Of a DNA stretch of 64,000 nt, positions 23,021 through 33,865 are shown piece by piece. Each line of letters starts with the position of its first letter. Positions within the stretch are counted from its first letter, which is position 1. The DNA comes from Kudoa neothunni (taxonomy: Eukaryota; Cnidaria): the NCBI GenBank assembly GCA_964304625.1, contig OZ199838.1, forward strand, positions 17,090,349 through 17,154,348, in the 5' to 3' direction. Made by a program: the position numbers and the translations under genes. The notes under the pieces were generated by a model. That model did no database searches, was not told the DNA's origin, and worked only from the letters and a program-made list of their open reading frames with translations.

Positions 23021-24273
23021 TTTTGTAGGAAAAAAATCAATAAATAAGTTGGCGAAATGTGATTATAAACTGAGAAGCGGTTATGGAGATATCGATTACC
23101 GTGCCAATAGCCACTGCCATAAAAAAAATTCAGATATAATTAAAATTACTTTGAAGAACAAGAGATTCTCTTTTATAATTGATGAAAGTCCTGATTTTAA
23201 AAATAGACCGTTATTCAACTTATTGGTTTGTTTTTTTGATCCGGAGATTAATGATAGGTCCATATTGATGATCGATTCGAAAGTCCTCACTCAATGTAAC
23301 TCTGTCATTGTTGCCGACGTAATTTCCGAGGCACTTAAGAAGAATGAATTATCTTGGCAAAACTGTATGGCCATCGTATCGGACTCCTCTTCATGTGTGA
23401 AGAAATATTATAAGAATATGAACATACTTCACGATCATATCTTAAGAATTCCATGTGTTTCCAATCTAATTCACGGTGCGATTCGAAAAGCGGCGGATGA
23501 GGAATTTTTAAACATAAAAAAATTATGCATAAATTTTTCGACTTTGTTATCTAAAAATAGGTCAGAAAAAAGCTCGTTTTTACGGATACTCGAGGGAAAA
23601 AACATTAGATATTAATAAGAAATCCCACGCGTTATCGACGTTCGTTGGTATAGTCGATACAACTGTATCCAATGTTGCCTAAATTACTTCGAAGGTATAA
23701 AGGAGTATCTTTTGAGTGAAAAAAGCGACGCGATCTCAAAATCGTCAGAGTTCATTGAGCTATCTACTGAGGAAATAGAAGAACTATCAATTCACTTCAG
23801 ATTCATATTGAACGTCTCTCTCCGTTGTACGATTTCTCTATCAACGTTGAATCGGATTCTTCCATGGGTTTGTCTAAATTATACGGTTGGATACAATCAA
23901 ATTACAATATAAACGAAATCGATTTATTAAATAATTTGAAGGAAAGTATGTCAACATTCTCAAATGATAAAAAAGTTAGAATAATAAATAAATTGACAAG
24001 TTTTGTCAATGTTCTAATTTACACCTATCCAACTTGGTAAATAAACAAATAAAAGGATGTTTTCCATCGGATGATCTTTTAAAATAGATGAAAAACATTC
24101 ATATCACTCAACATAAGAACATTAAAGAAATTGATCCAAGGGATTTTTTCAAATTTGTTAGCGTCGAGCAAAGAGTAACTTGCAACAAGAGTTGTTCGAA
24201 TTTTCCCTCCGTACAAGTGATACGGTGATTGGTTCTGGATTTTGGGGAAAAACGAACCAAGGTATCCTGTATT
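23021..24273 (+). pseudogene. hAT-1 transposase, first part (interrupted by hAT-2)
   Basis: The reading frame contains RFSFIIDESPDFKNR (first catalytic aspartate region), PLFNLLVCFFDPEI and WQNCMAIVSDSSSCVKKYY, as in hAT transposases of the type that lack an obvious BED finger. Several frame changes occur between 23615 and 24100. The final segment reads GKNEPRYPVLSK and is cut by hAT-2 at 24281. The gene resumes at 28080 with the dimerisation domain. The N-terminus is missing; the sequence begins right at the outer MULE's terminal repeat, so the MULE may have inserted into this element. Confidence 0.75.
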
Positions 24274-24408
24274 GTCTAGGACACGGGTCTCCAAACTTTT
24301 TTTTGTCGACCCCATCGAGAAATGTTCTTAAAAATACCAGTATTTGCAACTTTTCTATTAAAAAAAATAAAAATATCTGTAACGTAACCCATTAATAATC
24401 TATTTATA

Positions 24409-24409
<1 letters not shown>

Positions 24410-24440
<31 letters not shown>

Positions 24441-24443
24441 AAA
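24410..24443. repeat. (AT)n microsatellite
   Basis: Uninterrupted AT dinucleotide run downstream of the hAT-2 transposase, inside the element. Confidence 0.9.
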
Positions 24444-24715
24444 TTATACCGCTCGAAAAAGTATCTTTATTAGCAATGTAACGTTAAAATCTATTAGAAA
24501 AATTTCAAATTTGCGAACATTTAGACATATATTTATAATTAAATCATAGCACAAAAAAACAATTATAATAACCAATTCACCATGAAATAAATGAGAATTT
24601 ATTGTAATAAATGGGTATTGAAAAGAGTTTAGTGTACCTATTTATTCGAATAGTTACAAAAAATAACTAAGATGACAAATGTACAAACCTACATCATGAG
24701 ATATATTCCTTAAGT

Positions 24716-26515
24716 TTAATGAGAAGGATGCACTTGGTGAGCAGCTACCAGACTCTTAATGTCTGGTTGAAAATTTGTTAGTTTCAGCCTCAAATCTCCA
24801 CGAGTCTCAAGGTTAAGCCGGTTCCTTTGCTTTGTCAAAATTGCGTTCGCATGACTAAAACCGACTTCAATCATATAGGAGGATGGGAACGATATTAGAT
24901 AATATTCAGCCGCGTCAGAAAGCCTGGGATACTTGGTGATAATATTTATATGACTCCAATATTCACTGAGGTTCATTTTTATAAACAATACTTTAGCTTC
25001 TAAATCTATGGACATTTCAATGAGCTCATCTATATCGGATTTACAGCCATTATTATACATTTTCACATTAAATTAAGTGATAAGCCACTCAGGAATATTC
25101 ATGTTCTCCAAATCTTCATATCTTATTTTCAAATCTTCCTTTAGTTTATTAAGATGCTCAATGTATATCCACAAATCATGATCCGATATATCTTTTGATT
25201 CTGTTAATACTTGCATATTTGAAAAATATTTGAACTCTCTACGCGCAATCGAAGATTTAAATAGTTCTACTTTTGTTTGAAATCCCATAAGTATGGTTCG
25301 AGCTTGAATAATAGTAACTCCTTTTCCTTGCAGACGTTTTTGTATTTCATTAAATTTAGAGTATAAGTCAGCTAAATAGAACAGATGATTTTTGGTTGAT
25401 TACAACTCGCGGCATAATATTGGGTCGATTTCAGTTAGAAATTCTTTGATTGAGTCATACAAATCAACGAACCTTTGCAAACTATCCCCTCTAGACAACC
25501 ATCTTATTTCAGTGTGCAAAAGCAATTGATTGTAAGTTTCATCATTTGTTTCACACAACCTTGAAAACAGTCTGGCATTTAGCGAGCCAGCTTTAATCCT
25601 GTTGATTACTCTAATACACACTTTTAAAGCATCATGTAATTCACCGCTCAGCTTCTTCGCTACAAGGTGTTGCCTATGTAAGACACAATGTACGGTTTTC
25701 ACTGCAGGTATCTTTTCCTTAATAAAAGCCGAAAATCCTCTATAACGACCTATCATAGCTGGCACACCGTCAGTAGCCACCGCTAAAATATTTTCAAGGG
25801 GAACATTGTGCTTATTCCAATAGCCCACCAAACATGAAAAAATAATCTCACGTTTGGAGTCAATTTCAAGGTAACTAGCAAATAGGAATTCATCAATAGT
25901 AACTCCAAGGGATGGACTATTAAACCTCACATAAGCCATTAGAATATTTGAACTTCCAAATGTTGATTCGCCGAGTTGAATGGCAAATTTACATATCTTG
26001 AGCTCAGATATTCATGTTCTTTCTACATCGTTTGCCATTTCCTCAATGTATCGCCGAACAGAATTTGCGCTCAATGGTATGCATTTAAGAAATGGAAGAG
26101 GGTCTTTCTTTAAAACACATTCAATCGCATCTTTAATTGCATGTACTATAATACCTTCACCAATAATATATGGTTTCCCTTTTTTTGCTATATTAAGAGA
26201 GATACTGTACGATGCCTCTAGCCCTCCTTCATTATCAACACTAGTAGTGGGTTTAAAACGAGAATTCATGTTTAGCTGAACTTTCCATTTATCTTTAAGT
26301 ATTTTGAAAAATTCAACGTCCTTATCTTTTTTCTCAGGATGGATTATCTCTAAGTGATCTTTCATTTTAGACGGTTTCATGGCATCATTGCTTAATTTTT
26401 TTCTACATAAAAGACATATGGGGATGGTTTCATTATCGCAGAACTGTACAAAACCATATTTCAAATATTCCATGGAATATTGTCCGCTATTTCTCTTTCT
26501 AACTGTTGGAATCAT
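24716..26515 (-). pseudogene. hAT-2 transposase (ZBED5/SCAND3-like), three in-frame stops
   Basis: The ATG is at 26515-26513. Domain order: a BED-type zinc finger (CLLCRKKLSNDAMKPSKMKDHLEIIH), a catalytic region with the ILAVATDGVPAMIGRYRG aspartate motif and VKTVHCVLHRQHLVAKKL, the tryptophan-bearing HTEIRWLSRGDSLQRF segment, and the C-terminal dimerisation domain (YYLISFPSSYMIEVGFSH, ILTKQRNRLNLETRGDLRL) ending at 24716. One single frame covers about 600 codons with only three stops: near 26010 (TGA after DVERT), 25399 (TAA after CREL) and 25072 (TAA after EWLIT). The copy was therefore inactivated by point changes and is relatively young. Confidence 0.88.
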
Positions 26516-28071
26516 TATGAATATTATCTGTCGAAAAATAGAAGAAATGTGCCAAACAATAGCTCAGATATTACGCGAGGTTTAACAAGTATATATTCGC
26601 GCAATTGTACAATTACGCCACAGGCATACTGACGCCTATTTATGTGACTGTCCTAAATCCCCTTCTCGTTAATAATGCGGAAAATGTCGTCATTTCAGAA
26701 TTAAAATCCATGATATTTTAAACTAGAGAAACCTATGATTTGACTTCTGTTAGGGAAATTGCTATTTTCGCTTACTAAGATATTCGGGGAGATGTAGTTT
26801 GGACTATAATTAATTATATTTGACTATTGTAGGCAAAAAATCAAACAAAAATAAAGGATGGCAGCATTTTCAAAGAAACTAATTTTATATGTTGGCTATT
26901 AATAGGAATTGTTAGGATTCAAAATAGCGAACATTATTGCTAAGTTCTAATTTATAATTAAGATTTCCCACAATAAAAACATTTTCTCTATATTGTTGAA
27001 AGCTGATTAGCTGACCTTACCTTAAAATGATTACAAACATTTAAATGTATAAACCACCTGGTCGTGGTTTAGGTGTATACTTTTGTCTCAATTCAAAACC
27101 AAATTGATAAAATGTTTGGGGCATCCTCAGTTATATATATTCATGACTCATTATCCAGAGCTACGGTATCGATTACGCCCAGATACCATTATGATTAAGC
27201 ATCTCTAGGGTGTTCATTAGTTACTGGAAACCTATTAAATGTGGAACTAGTATGCTGAATCATAATATTAAGCTTAGTACCAATCGGCAACTTCAATAGT
27301 TTTTTCCTAACTATTTTACTATTAACAAAAACGAAATGTATCACAATGAATCTGTTTCATCATAAATCATACTTAATAGGTCTCTGGAATTAGGTCGCTT
27401 GTAAGTGATTATGGTTATAAACTTTTGCAAGATATACAAGTACAACGGAATATTTTAAGAACAAATTGCATCGTATATAGCATGATTATTATTTGTTCAT
27501 ACCCGTCTCTAAAACCTAATAAGAATATCTTATTCTTTATTTTAAGATAATGTTCCGTAGTTTGAGGTCGCACGAAGGGTTTTTTAGGTGCCAACAGGCG
27601 GTGAAACAACAATTGCAAATTATTATAATTATTTTCGGAGCTTTCGTAATTTTAATTCAAATCAATTCTAAATATAAGACCTATCATTCTTAGTCACTTA
27701 AGAACATAATGCTAACTATCGTTATTCTTGTATATATTGTCGATATCAATTAATATTAATGTTCATTTAATTTTAAGAAAGATAATTTTAATGTGTTGGT
27801 TAATTTTTTATGAGTTATCAAGAGTGTCTACATTAATTAAAAAAATTAAATTACTCAACTACGACAATTGGAGATTGATTTTAATCTCGAAAATATAAAC
27901 AAAAAATAAATATCTGGGCTAGTCGTTAATTGATTTTATTTAAAAATGTAGTATGGAGTAGAAAAATGGGAAGCATTACTTTAAACCCAGAAAATATAAT
28001 GCATTCTCTATAACACGCATCGACCCTCATTCGACCTCTAACGTAATTATCGACCACTTTGGAAACCCCTG
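26516..28071. other. 5' non-coding part of hAT-2
   Basis: About 1.5 kb of AT-rich sequence upstream of the transposase start and reaching the right terminus. It is long for a hAT 5' region, but I see no second element or reading frame in it. Confidence 0.4.
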
Positions 28072-28079
28072 GTCTAAGA

Positions 28080-28235
28080 TATGCCAAGATTTGGTCCATA
28101 TACCTCTGTCATCGATAACCGCGGAAAGAAGCATCTCAAAGCCGAAGCATCTATTCACAAATAATAGAAGTAGTCTGATGAATGAGCGAATGATAATATT
28201 GTCAACATCATACTTTAATGGAAAACTATATAAAT
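28080..28235 (+). pseudogene. hAT-1 transposase, dimerisation domain after the insertion
   Basis: The translation contains HIPLSSITAERSISKPKHLF and NNRSSLMNERMIILSTSYFNG, the conserved hAT C-terminal dimerisation motif. It continues directly from the sequence left of hAT-2 once one target copy is removed. Confidence 0.85.
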
Positions 28236-28580
28236 AATATTATATTTTTGGATTTTCGGTTTCATATTTCTTTTTATCCTATTGATATTGGTTTTACAAC
28301 AAAATACCACGCGAAAGCGCCAAGTTTAAAAATAGTCGTCGAAAATTACATGCCCTACTTATTATTATAAGACTTTAAGATGGAACTGCACTTTAGACAA
28401 CGATAAAATAATGACACACGACGAAAAGTGTGCAATAACCGTTGTTGACTGTACTCCCAGATTACCCAACATTTGAACTAAGAATAATTTAATATTTCTG
28501 TAAATTAATTTTAATATGGCCCGCATTAAAGTTAGGGCATGTTTGTTTGGTACGACACTGAAAAAGGTTGCCAACCTCTG
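28236..28580 (+). mobile_element. 3' end of hAT-1
   Basis: Non-coding sequence between the dimerisation domain and a hAT-like terminus (ggttgccaacctctg, ending at 28580). The matching left terminus was not found in the window, in keeping with loss of the element's 5' end. Confidence 0.5.
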
Positions 28581-30285
28581 CTAGAGAATCTTGTTGGGGT
28601 CGGCTCAATCTTAAGATCCTCAAAATTTCGATAGATTCCTGCCTGAAGAATGGTTCCGACCTATGATGGGAAGGAAACTCAGTTTATTTAATAACTATTT
28701 GAATATTATAAAAAATTATTACTGTTATAGTTTGGGATTAAAGCCGCGCAAAAGAAAGAGAACTGGAATAAAATAGACTAAAGGTAGTGATGGTATTCCT
28801 CCCAGTTTAGTCGTGTCTATGTATATCTCTGTAGCGTGGGCCCCGCGTCGGTCTCCACCGGGTCGCCCACCCGGGAACGACTTCCCTCTTTATTGTGAAG
28901 GATCGTGATTCTCGGATTATGACAATTACCAAACTGAATAAACCGTCTGATTGTTTGCGAAACAAAAACATAATAAATGTCAAAACTTGATTGGAATAAT
29001 TTTCTAAATCTAGCGTATATATATATATATATATATAGGGATATTAATGATTTTAAATGTGACGTGTAAAATCAGCTTCACCAAATAAGCCCTTTGTAAA
29101 TGAATATGCTATGAAACAATGAGTGTTAAAATATAATTATAAAAGAATAAACAACATTCAAATCATTAAACTTCTAAAATATTGTAATAGAATATACGAT
29201 TCTATAAGCCTTATATTAACTGATTTAGTTACGCCTAAGGTGTATTTTTGAACGTTTTGTGAAAAAGATATATTATTGTTAAAATGATTTTTAACTTTAT
29301 GCATAAACAAGAAACATTTTGAGTAGATAGGAAAAGAAATTGCTACAAGATTTAAAAATTCTTAGTTAAAATAAAATATGTTTAGCTCATTTCGTAAAAT
29401 GTAAAATATTAGCTACTTTTTGGTAGAAAATTGTCTATAAAAAAATTTTAAACTAAAAAAACAAAAATTCTTTCGTAACATTACTTATAAACTTTGATTT
29501 TTTCATTTTAAATCTGTGTATTGTGAAAATTTCCAAAATAAATGATTCAATTTTTAATTGATTAAATCGACAAATAAGTAGATTCCACTTATTTTAAAAA
29601 TCATTTTTCAATAATTAAAGAGGATAACATCACAAAAAGAGTAATTTAAATTGGTTAAAACAATAAAACAATATCTAAAGTAGTATCATAAAGGAGATTA
29701 ATACAACATACAAAGGATTATGACGACGAGTTTAGGAAACATTAGAAACAAAAAAAATTGATTTATATTTGTATGCTGCAACTTTTTAGAGTGAATAAAC
29801 TTAATCTACGAAAAAATCACATCATGCCGAATTTTGGTAGCCGGTAAGTACACCACTATCAATTAGTAATCCTGCATTTTCAATCAAAAATCTAGAATTG
29901 GGTTTCTTAATACAATGAATTTTAAGTAATTATCATAGCACAAATTTGAAGAATTTAAATTATATTAGATGATAATCACAAAAATTATTTAACTCGTTTA
30001 ACTCTCTTTACGACATACAGAATTCCAACTCTTTTATAAAAACGTAAAGCATGATCTTTTACTTCTATAAAACTTTAGAATTTTTTAAGTTCCTTGTATA
30101 TATAGTTTTTTATCCTCATTATAAAATTTTAACGTTTTAAAAAGCTTTTACGCGGATTCCACATAATCATTTATTTTCTTTCTTTTATTGTGGTGCAGTT
30201 ACTATTTAATATAAATATACTAAAAAAATATGATTGATTCCAAATTCATATTTTAAAACTAATTAAGAAATTTTTTTATGAACAA
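28581..30285. other. AT-rich intergenic region with a GC-rich hairpin
   Basis: No gene is seen. At 28836-28880 a GC-rich patch contrasts with its surroundings and contains a perfect 6-bp stem (CCGGGT at 28858-28863, ACCCGG at 28869-28874, 5-nt loop). A (TA)n run is at about 29018-29036. Confidence 0.5.
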
Positions 30286-30662
30286 CTAGCGCGAACTGCC
30301 CAGCGTTGCTTGGGGAAGATTTTGTCTAGAGGCATTTTTTAATAGCATTCAAAAAATATATTGAAATCTCGAATTAACCCGTAGAAACAAAATAACTAAA
30401 AATTTCTAAGCAACTTAGAAATTTCGATTTGGATCATGCAATTTAAATTATGATAATTTCTGTGAAGGAACGTATCAATCCCTGCGTCCATTTAAAAATT
30501 TCGTGGCTCGGCATCAACGCTAAACAAGTTAATCCTTTCATGCCTGAAAATCAAGTTGTAATAATTTATTTTTTTTAAAAGCAGAAAAATATTTATATTT
30601 TTAGTAGTAACAACATATATAAAAATTTCGGAAATATTTTATTAGGAACCATATCTAATTAC

Positions 30663-30682
30663 ATGTTGCCATATGGCAACAT
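30663..30682. repeat. 20-bp perfect palindrome, left end of piggyBac-1
   Basis: ATGTTGCCATATGGCAACAT, 134 bp inside the left TTAA. The same palindrome recurs at 32571-32588 (18 bp) and 32907-32926. It may be a binding site for the transposase or its zinc finger; that is inference. Confidence 0.85.
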
Positions 30683-30792
30683 TCGGAGACACCTTAATCC
30701 CCAAAACAATAATGCGCAAGCGCAGTTGGTAGGAAGACCTCTTTGCACTCAAAATTACACACATTTGACACATTTAATAACAAAAAATATTT

Positions 30793-32533
30793 CTAATTTT
30801 GTTTGTGGAAATTTAAATAACAATTTCTTTTGATATTTAAGCACAGATGAATTTTATATTTCATGCGTATAGTTCTAGAGTGCATTCCGCACAATTTACA
30901 ACTAGCTTTCGTTGATGTACATGAAGGGAAGTAGGAAATTTCGTCAAAACGCACAATGGCACTTACTTTTGATTCTGGTAGATTATAGATACTACTAGAC
31001 ATAGGGATCGAGATAATAATGATACCTCATGTGGATGGCCTCCCTCTTTTACTCGCAACACTTACCATTTGATTCTCATGCATCAATCATTCGCTTACCG
31101 AAACATTGAAATCTAACAAACACAAGCTTTTCTTTGTTGAGATTTCATGTAAAGAACATTGACGTTTATACGAGAGCCATCTGTTAAGGATGCATTGGTT
31201 TATCGCCCACAAGAAGATTCTCTGGTACCACTTTTTGGACTTATGGTCAAGTCTATACAGAACCATTAGCATATCGAAAAAGTCTACATCGCCCATATTT
31301 TGGTTGTACATTTTAATTATATTGGGGCAGTCAATTTTTATAACCTTTTTTGCCATTCGATCATATCTATCAATAGAGCTCAAGGGGAAAATAGAGTGAG
31401 CCGTTGATGTCATTGTTACAGCTGATCCATCTAACCAACGTACAATGTTGGTTTTATAACAACCGTCAAGATGTAAAGCATATTCATAACTTCCTCTTTT
31501 TAACTTCTTGAATGTCTTATCATCATCAACTGGACAATTTCTAAGACGATTCGATTTTTTTGTACCGATTGAATGATGGCCCATCTTCAGCAGAATCGAG
31601 TGTAATGATAACGTGGAAAAATAATTATCATAATAAAAATGATGCTTTCTTCCATTCTTTATGGATCCTGCTGATTTTAATACGATTTCAGAGGATCGAA
31701 AACCAGAACTTTCACCATCATATATAAAATCCCCATCTTCAAAAAAGAAGTCGTGCACTATACCATCAAAGCCATTTCTAGTGAAAATCTTGAAGCCCCA
31801 TTTTGTAGGTGTCAAAGGCAAATATCTCTTGAGACCAGACTTACCTTTAAATGGAACCATCTGCTCATCCACACACTGGTTGTATTCAGGTTCAATTTTT
31901 AGGCATTCTTCCCTTATCATATATCATATCTAGCAAGGGTCTCACTTTAAAGAAACGGTCGTGATCTTTACTGGTTCTAGAAGTCGCTAGTTTATTATTA
32001 TCGCAAAAATGTATATATCTTTGGATGAACTCAAATCGATCTCAGGGCATTTTTTCGGATATTGAACTACAATTGAGTTCACTACACCAATAGTTTCTTA
32101 CCCGTGGTAATTTGATTATTGACACACGTATAAGCATCCCAACATATAATTTTATTTCGTTTGTTGTGGTTCTAAAATTTGAATTGTTCTCTATGGCATA
32201 ATTATTAGTTTCTTTGCATATGAGCTCGAACAATTCATCTGTAAAGAATCTGTTGAAATATAAATAAAGATCCAAAATTGGTTCCATTATAAATTTCGCG
32301 CTTGATAATAAACTTTCTTCGATTATATGTGATACGTTTTTTACGTAATTAGGATGATCACTATTGTATTCTTCTTTATCAGTGCTGGCGCCTGAAAACG
32401 AATCACATTGTATGTTGTTGCTTTCATCATCAGATATATTCTCGGCGTCAGATTTATCAGCATCCGGGAGTAATATTGATTCCTCAACAATTTTACCATC
32501 AACATTTATCTTTTTCACTAAATCTGCATCCAT
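30793..32533 (-). pseudogene. piggyBac-1 transposase
   Basis: I start at the ATG at about 32533 (MDADLVKKINVDGK). An acidic N-terminal region is followed by the DDE_Tnp_1_7 core. First aspartate: CVDEQMVPFKGKSGLKRYL. Second: HHFYYDNYFSTLSLHS. Third: NQNMGDVDFFDMLMVLYRL. A cysteine-rich C-terminal finger (CKLCGMHSR, HLCLNIKRNC) ends at about 30796. The catalytic triad is present, but the frame is interrupted by a stop after SEKMP (about 32040), a one-base shift near 31920, and a break between 31087 and about 31000 before the finger. It is a few changes away from an open gene, hence fairly young. Confidence 0.88.
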
Positions 32534-32570
32534 CACAATGTTAATCCTGAAAAACGGCACGTGTGCCAAA

Positions 32571-32588
32571 TGTTGCCATATGGCAACA
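32571..32588. promoter_or_regulatory. Palindrome upstream of the piggyBac-1 transposase start
   Basis: TGTTGCCATATGGCAACA lies about 40 bp upstream of the transposase ATG, in promoter or 5' UTR position. This could allow the protein to regulate its own gene; that is inference. Confidence 0.5.
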
Positions 32589-32906
32589 AGCGTTAAGCTA
32601 ATACTCCAAACTAGAGTTCTTTAAGATTATATGATCTATACAAATTTTTGTAGAAAAAATTCACCAATTTATACTATATATTTTTTTTATGCAGTTAAAA
32701 TAATTATTAGGGTGTAAATTTAGTGCCATAAAATGACCTTTTTATTGTTTGAAAAATTTCAATTTATGACGTATTTTTACTAACTAAGGAATTTTAAAAA
32801 TTATCTAATTTAGCGTTTGATAAAAGAATAAAGATTAATTTAACTTTTTTTTGAATGCTTTAGTTGTTAAATATAATACTCATTGAGAAATTATAAAAAC
32901 AATCCG

Positions 32907-32926
32907 ATGTTGCCATATGGCAACAT
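32907..32926. repeat. 20-bp perfect palindrome, right end of piggyBac-1
   Basis: Identical to 30663-30682 and followed by the same tcgg. It ends 14 bp inside the right TTAA. Confidence 0.85.
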
Positions 32927-33865
32927 TCGGCGTGAAAGGGTTAAGGTCAGCGTTGTATTTTTTTCATTCCGAATTATTTAAATCCCGTTAAAGTGTTATC
33001 TAAAACGTTATTTTTTGGCCCGGAGGATTTTTAAAAGTCGAATTCTGGTCCGGCTCGGTAACTGTGTGCACCACTAACTTTTTAAGATATAAAAAAATAG
33101 AAAAAATATGAAAATTAATCGATATTGCTAAAATTAGCATCGTTTAGCTCGGCATAAACATACATGCGCTTTATCATAAACAGCCACAAATTGCGTCGAT
33201 TTCAACATAAACAATTTAAATAATTTTGTGAAATAAAAGTACAACCATCCGCATTGAATTTAATCACGTAAAGTAAAACTTATCGGACAATTTAATGAAA
33301 CCTATGAACGCAGTATTTCCATTATAACGCTTCAATCAATGTAACATTAACGTTTTCCACGAATTCGTTATTTATGAAACATATATAGATTTTTTACCAC
33401 ATTGAAAACCATTAATAGAACTTATAAAATATACTTATCAAGTCATATACGTTAAAACTCCGCAAATAAGGAGTGTGTTTAAACAGACACCCAAATAGAA
33501 ACGCCAACCTTATATATAAAGATAGATAGGAGCAGTTAATTAACATATGATGGAGTATATAAGGAAGATAGTTAACTTCAACCGACCACAACCATGAAAT
33601 AAGCAAGTGCTAATCCTACTATAGTTGAACTCATTTAATCCGAAAAACAAACTTTAAATCGACAAAATCACTATTTCATAAATACTTTTGGGAAACTTTA
33701 GTAGTCCGAAAACAATTAAACGGTTTTTTAAATATCACAAATTTATAAAAATTTTATATATGGCCCTCTATAAGGAAAAAATTGGCCGCGCGTGCGTACT
33801 TAGGGCATACACACACTGACACACACACAAACATACCGACAGTCCTCTTTTATATATATAAAGGA

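Larger units (their letters stand above)
24282..28071 (-). mobile_element. hAT-2 transposon inserted into hAT-1, with 8-bp target duplication
   Basis: The left terminus CACGGGTCTCCAAAC and the right terminus (read inward) CAGGGGTTTCCAAAG are imperfect inverted repeats typical of hAT elements. They are flanked by GTCTAGGA (24274-24281) and GTCTAAGA (28072-28079), a 7/8 target-site duplication. Removing the element rejoins the hAT-1 frame (YPVLSKICQDLVHIPLSS). The element is 3790 bp and carries a minus-strand transposase gene. Confidence 0.88.
30529..32944 (-). mobile_element. piggyBac-1 transposon inserted in the Helitron at TTAA
   Basis: TTAA lies at 30529-30532 and 32941-32944. The termini are imperfect inverted repeats: TTAATCCTTTCATGCC on the left and, read inward, TTAACCCTTTCACGCC on the right. 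Helitron sequence continues on both sides exactly as in the uninterrupted copy b. It encodes one minus-strand transposase. A 20-bp palindrome (ATGTTGCCATATGGCAACAT) recurs near both ends. Confidence 0.92.
30286..33865 (-). mobile_element. Non-autonomous Helitron, copy a, split by piggyBac-1
   Basis: Read on the minus strand, the element starts TCCTTTATATATATAAAAG at 33865 and ends in CTAG at 30289-30286, between A and T. An imperfect terminal hairpin (CCCAAGC-AAC-GCTGGG) lies just before the end, as in Helitrons. It is closely similar to copy b (51390-52611, plus). A piggyBac at 30529-32944 interrupts it, leaving about 1.17 kb of Helitron sequence. There is no coding capacity, so it must have been mobilised by another element's Rep/helicase. 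Confidence 0.8.
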
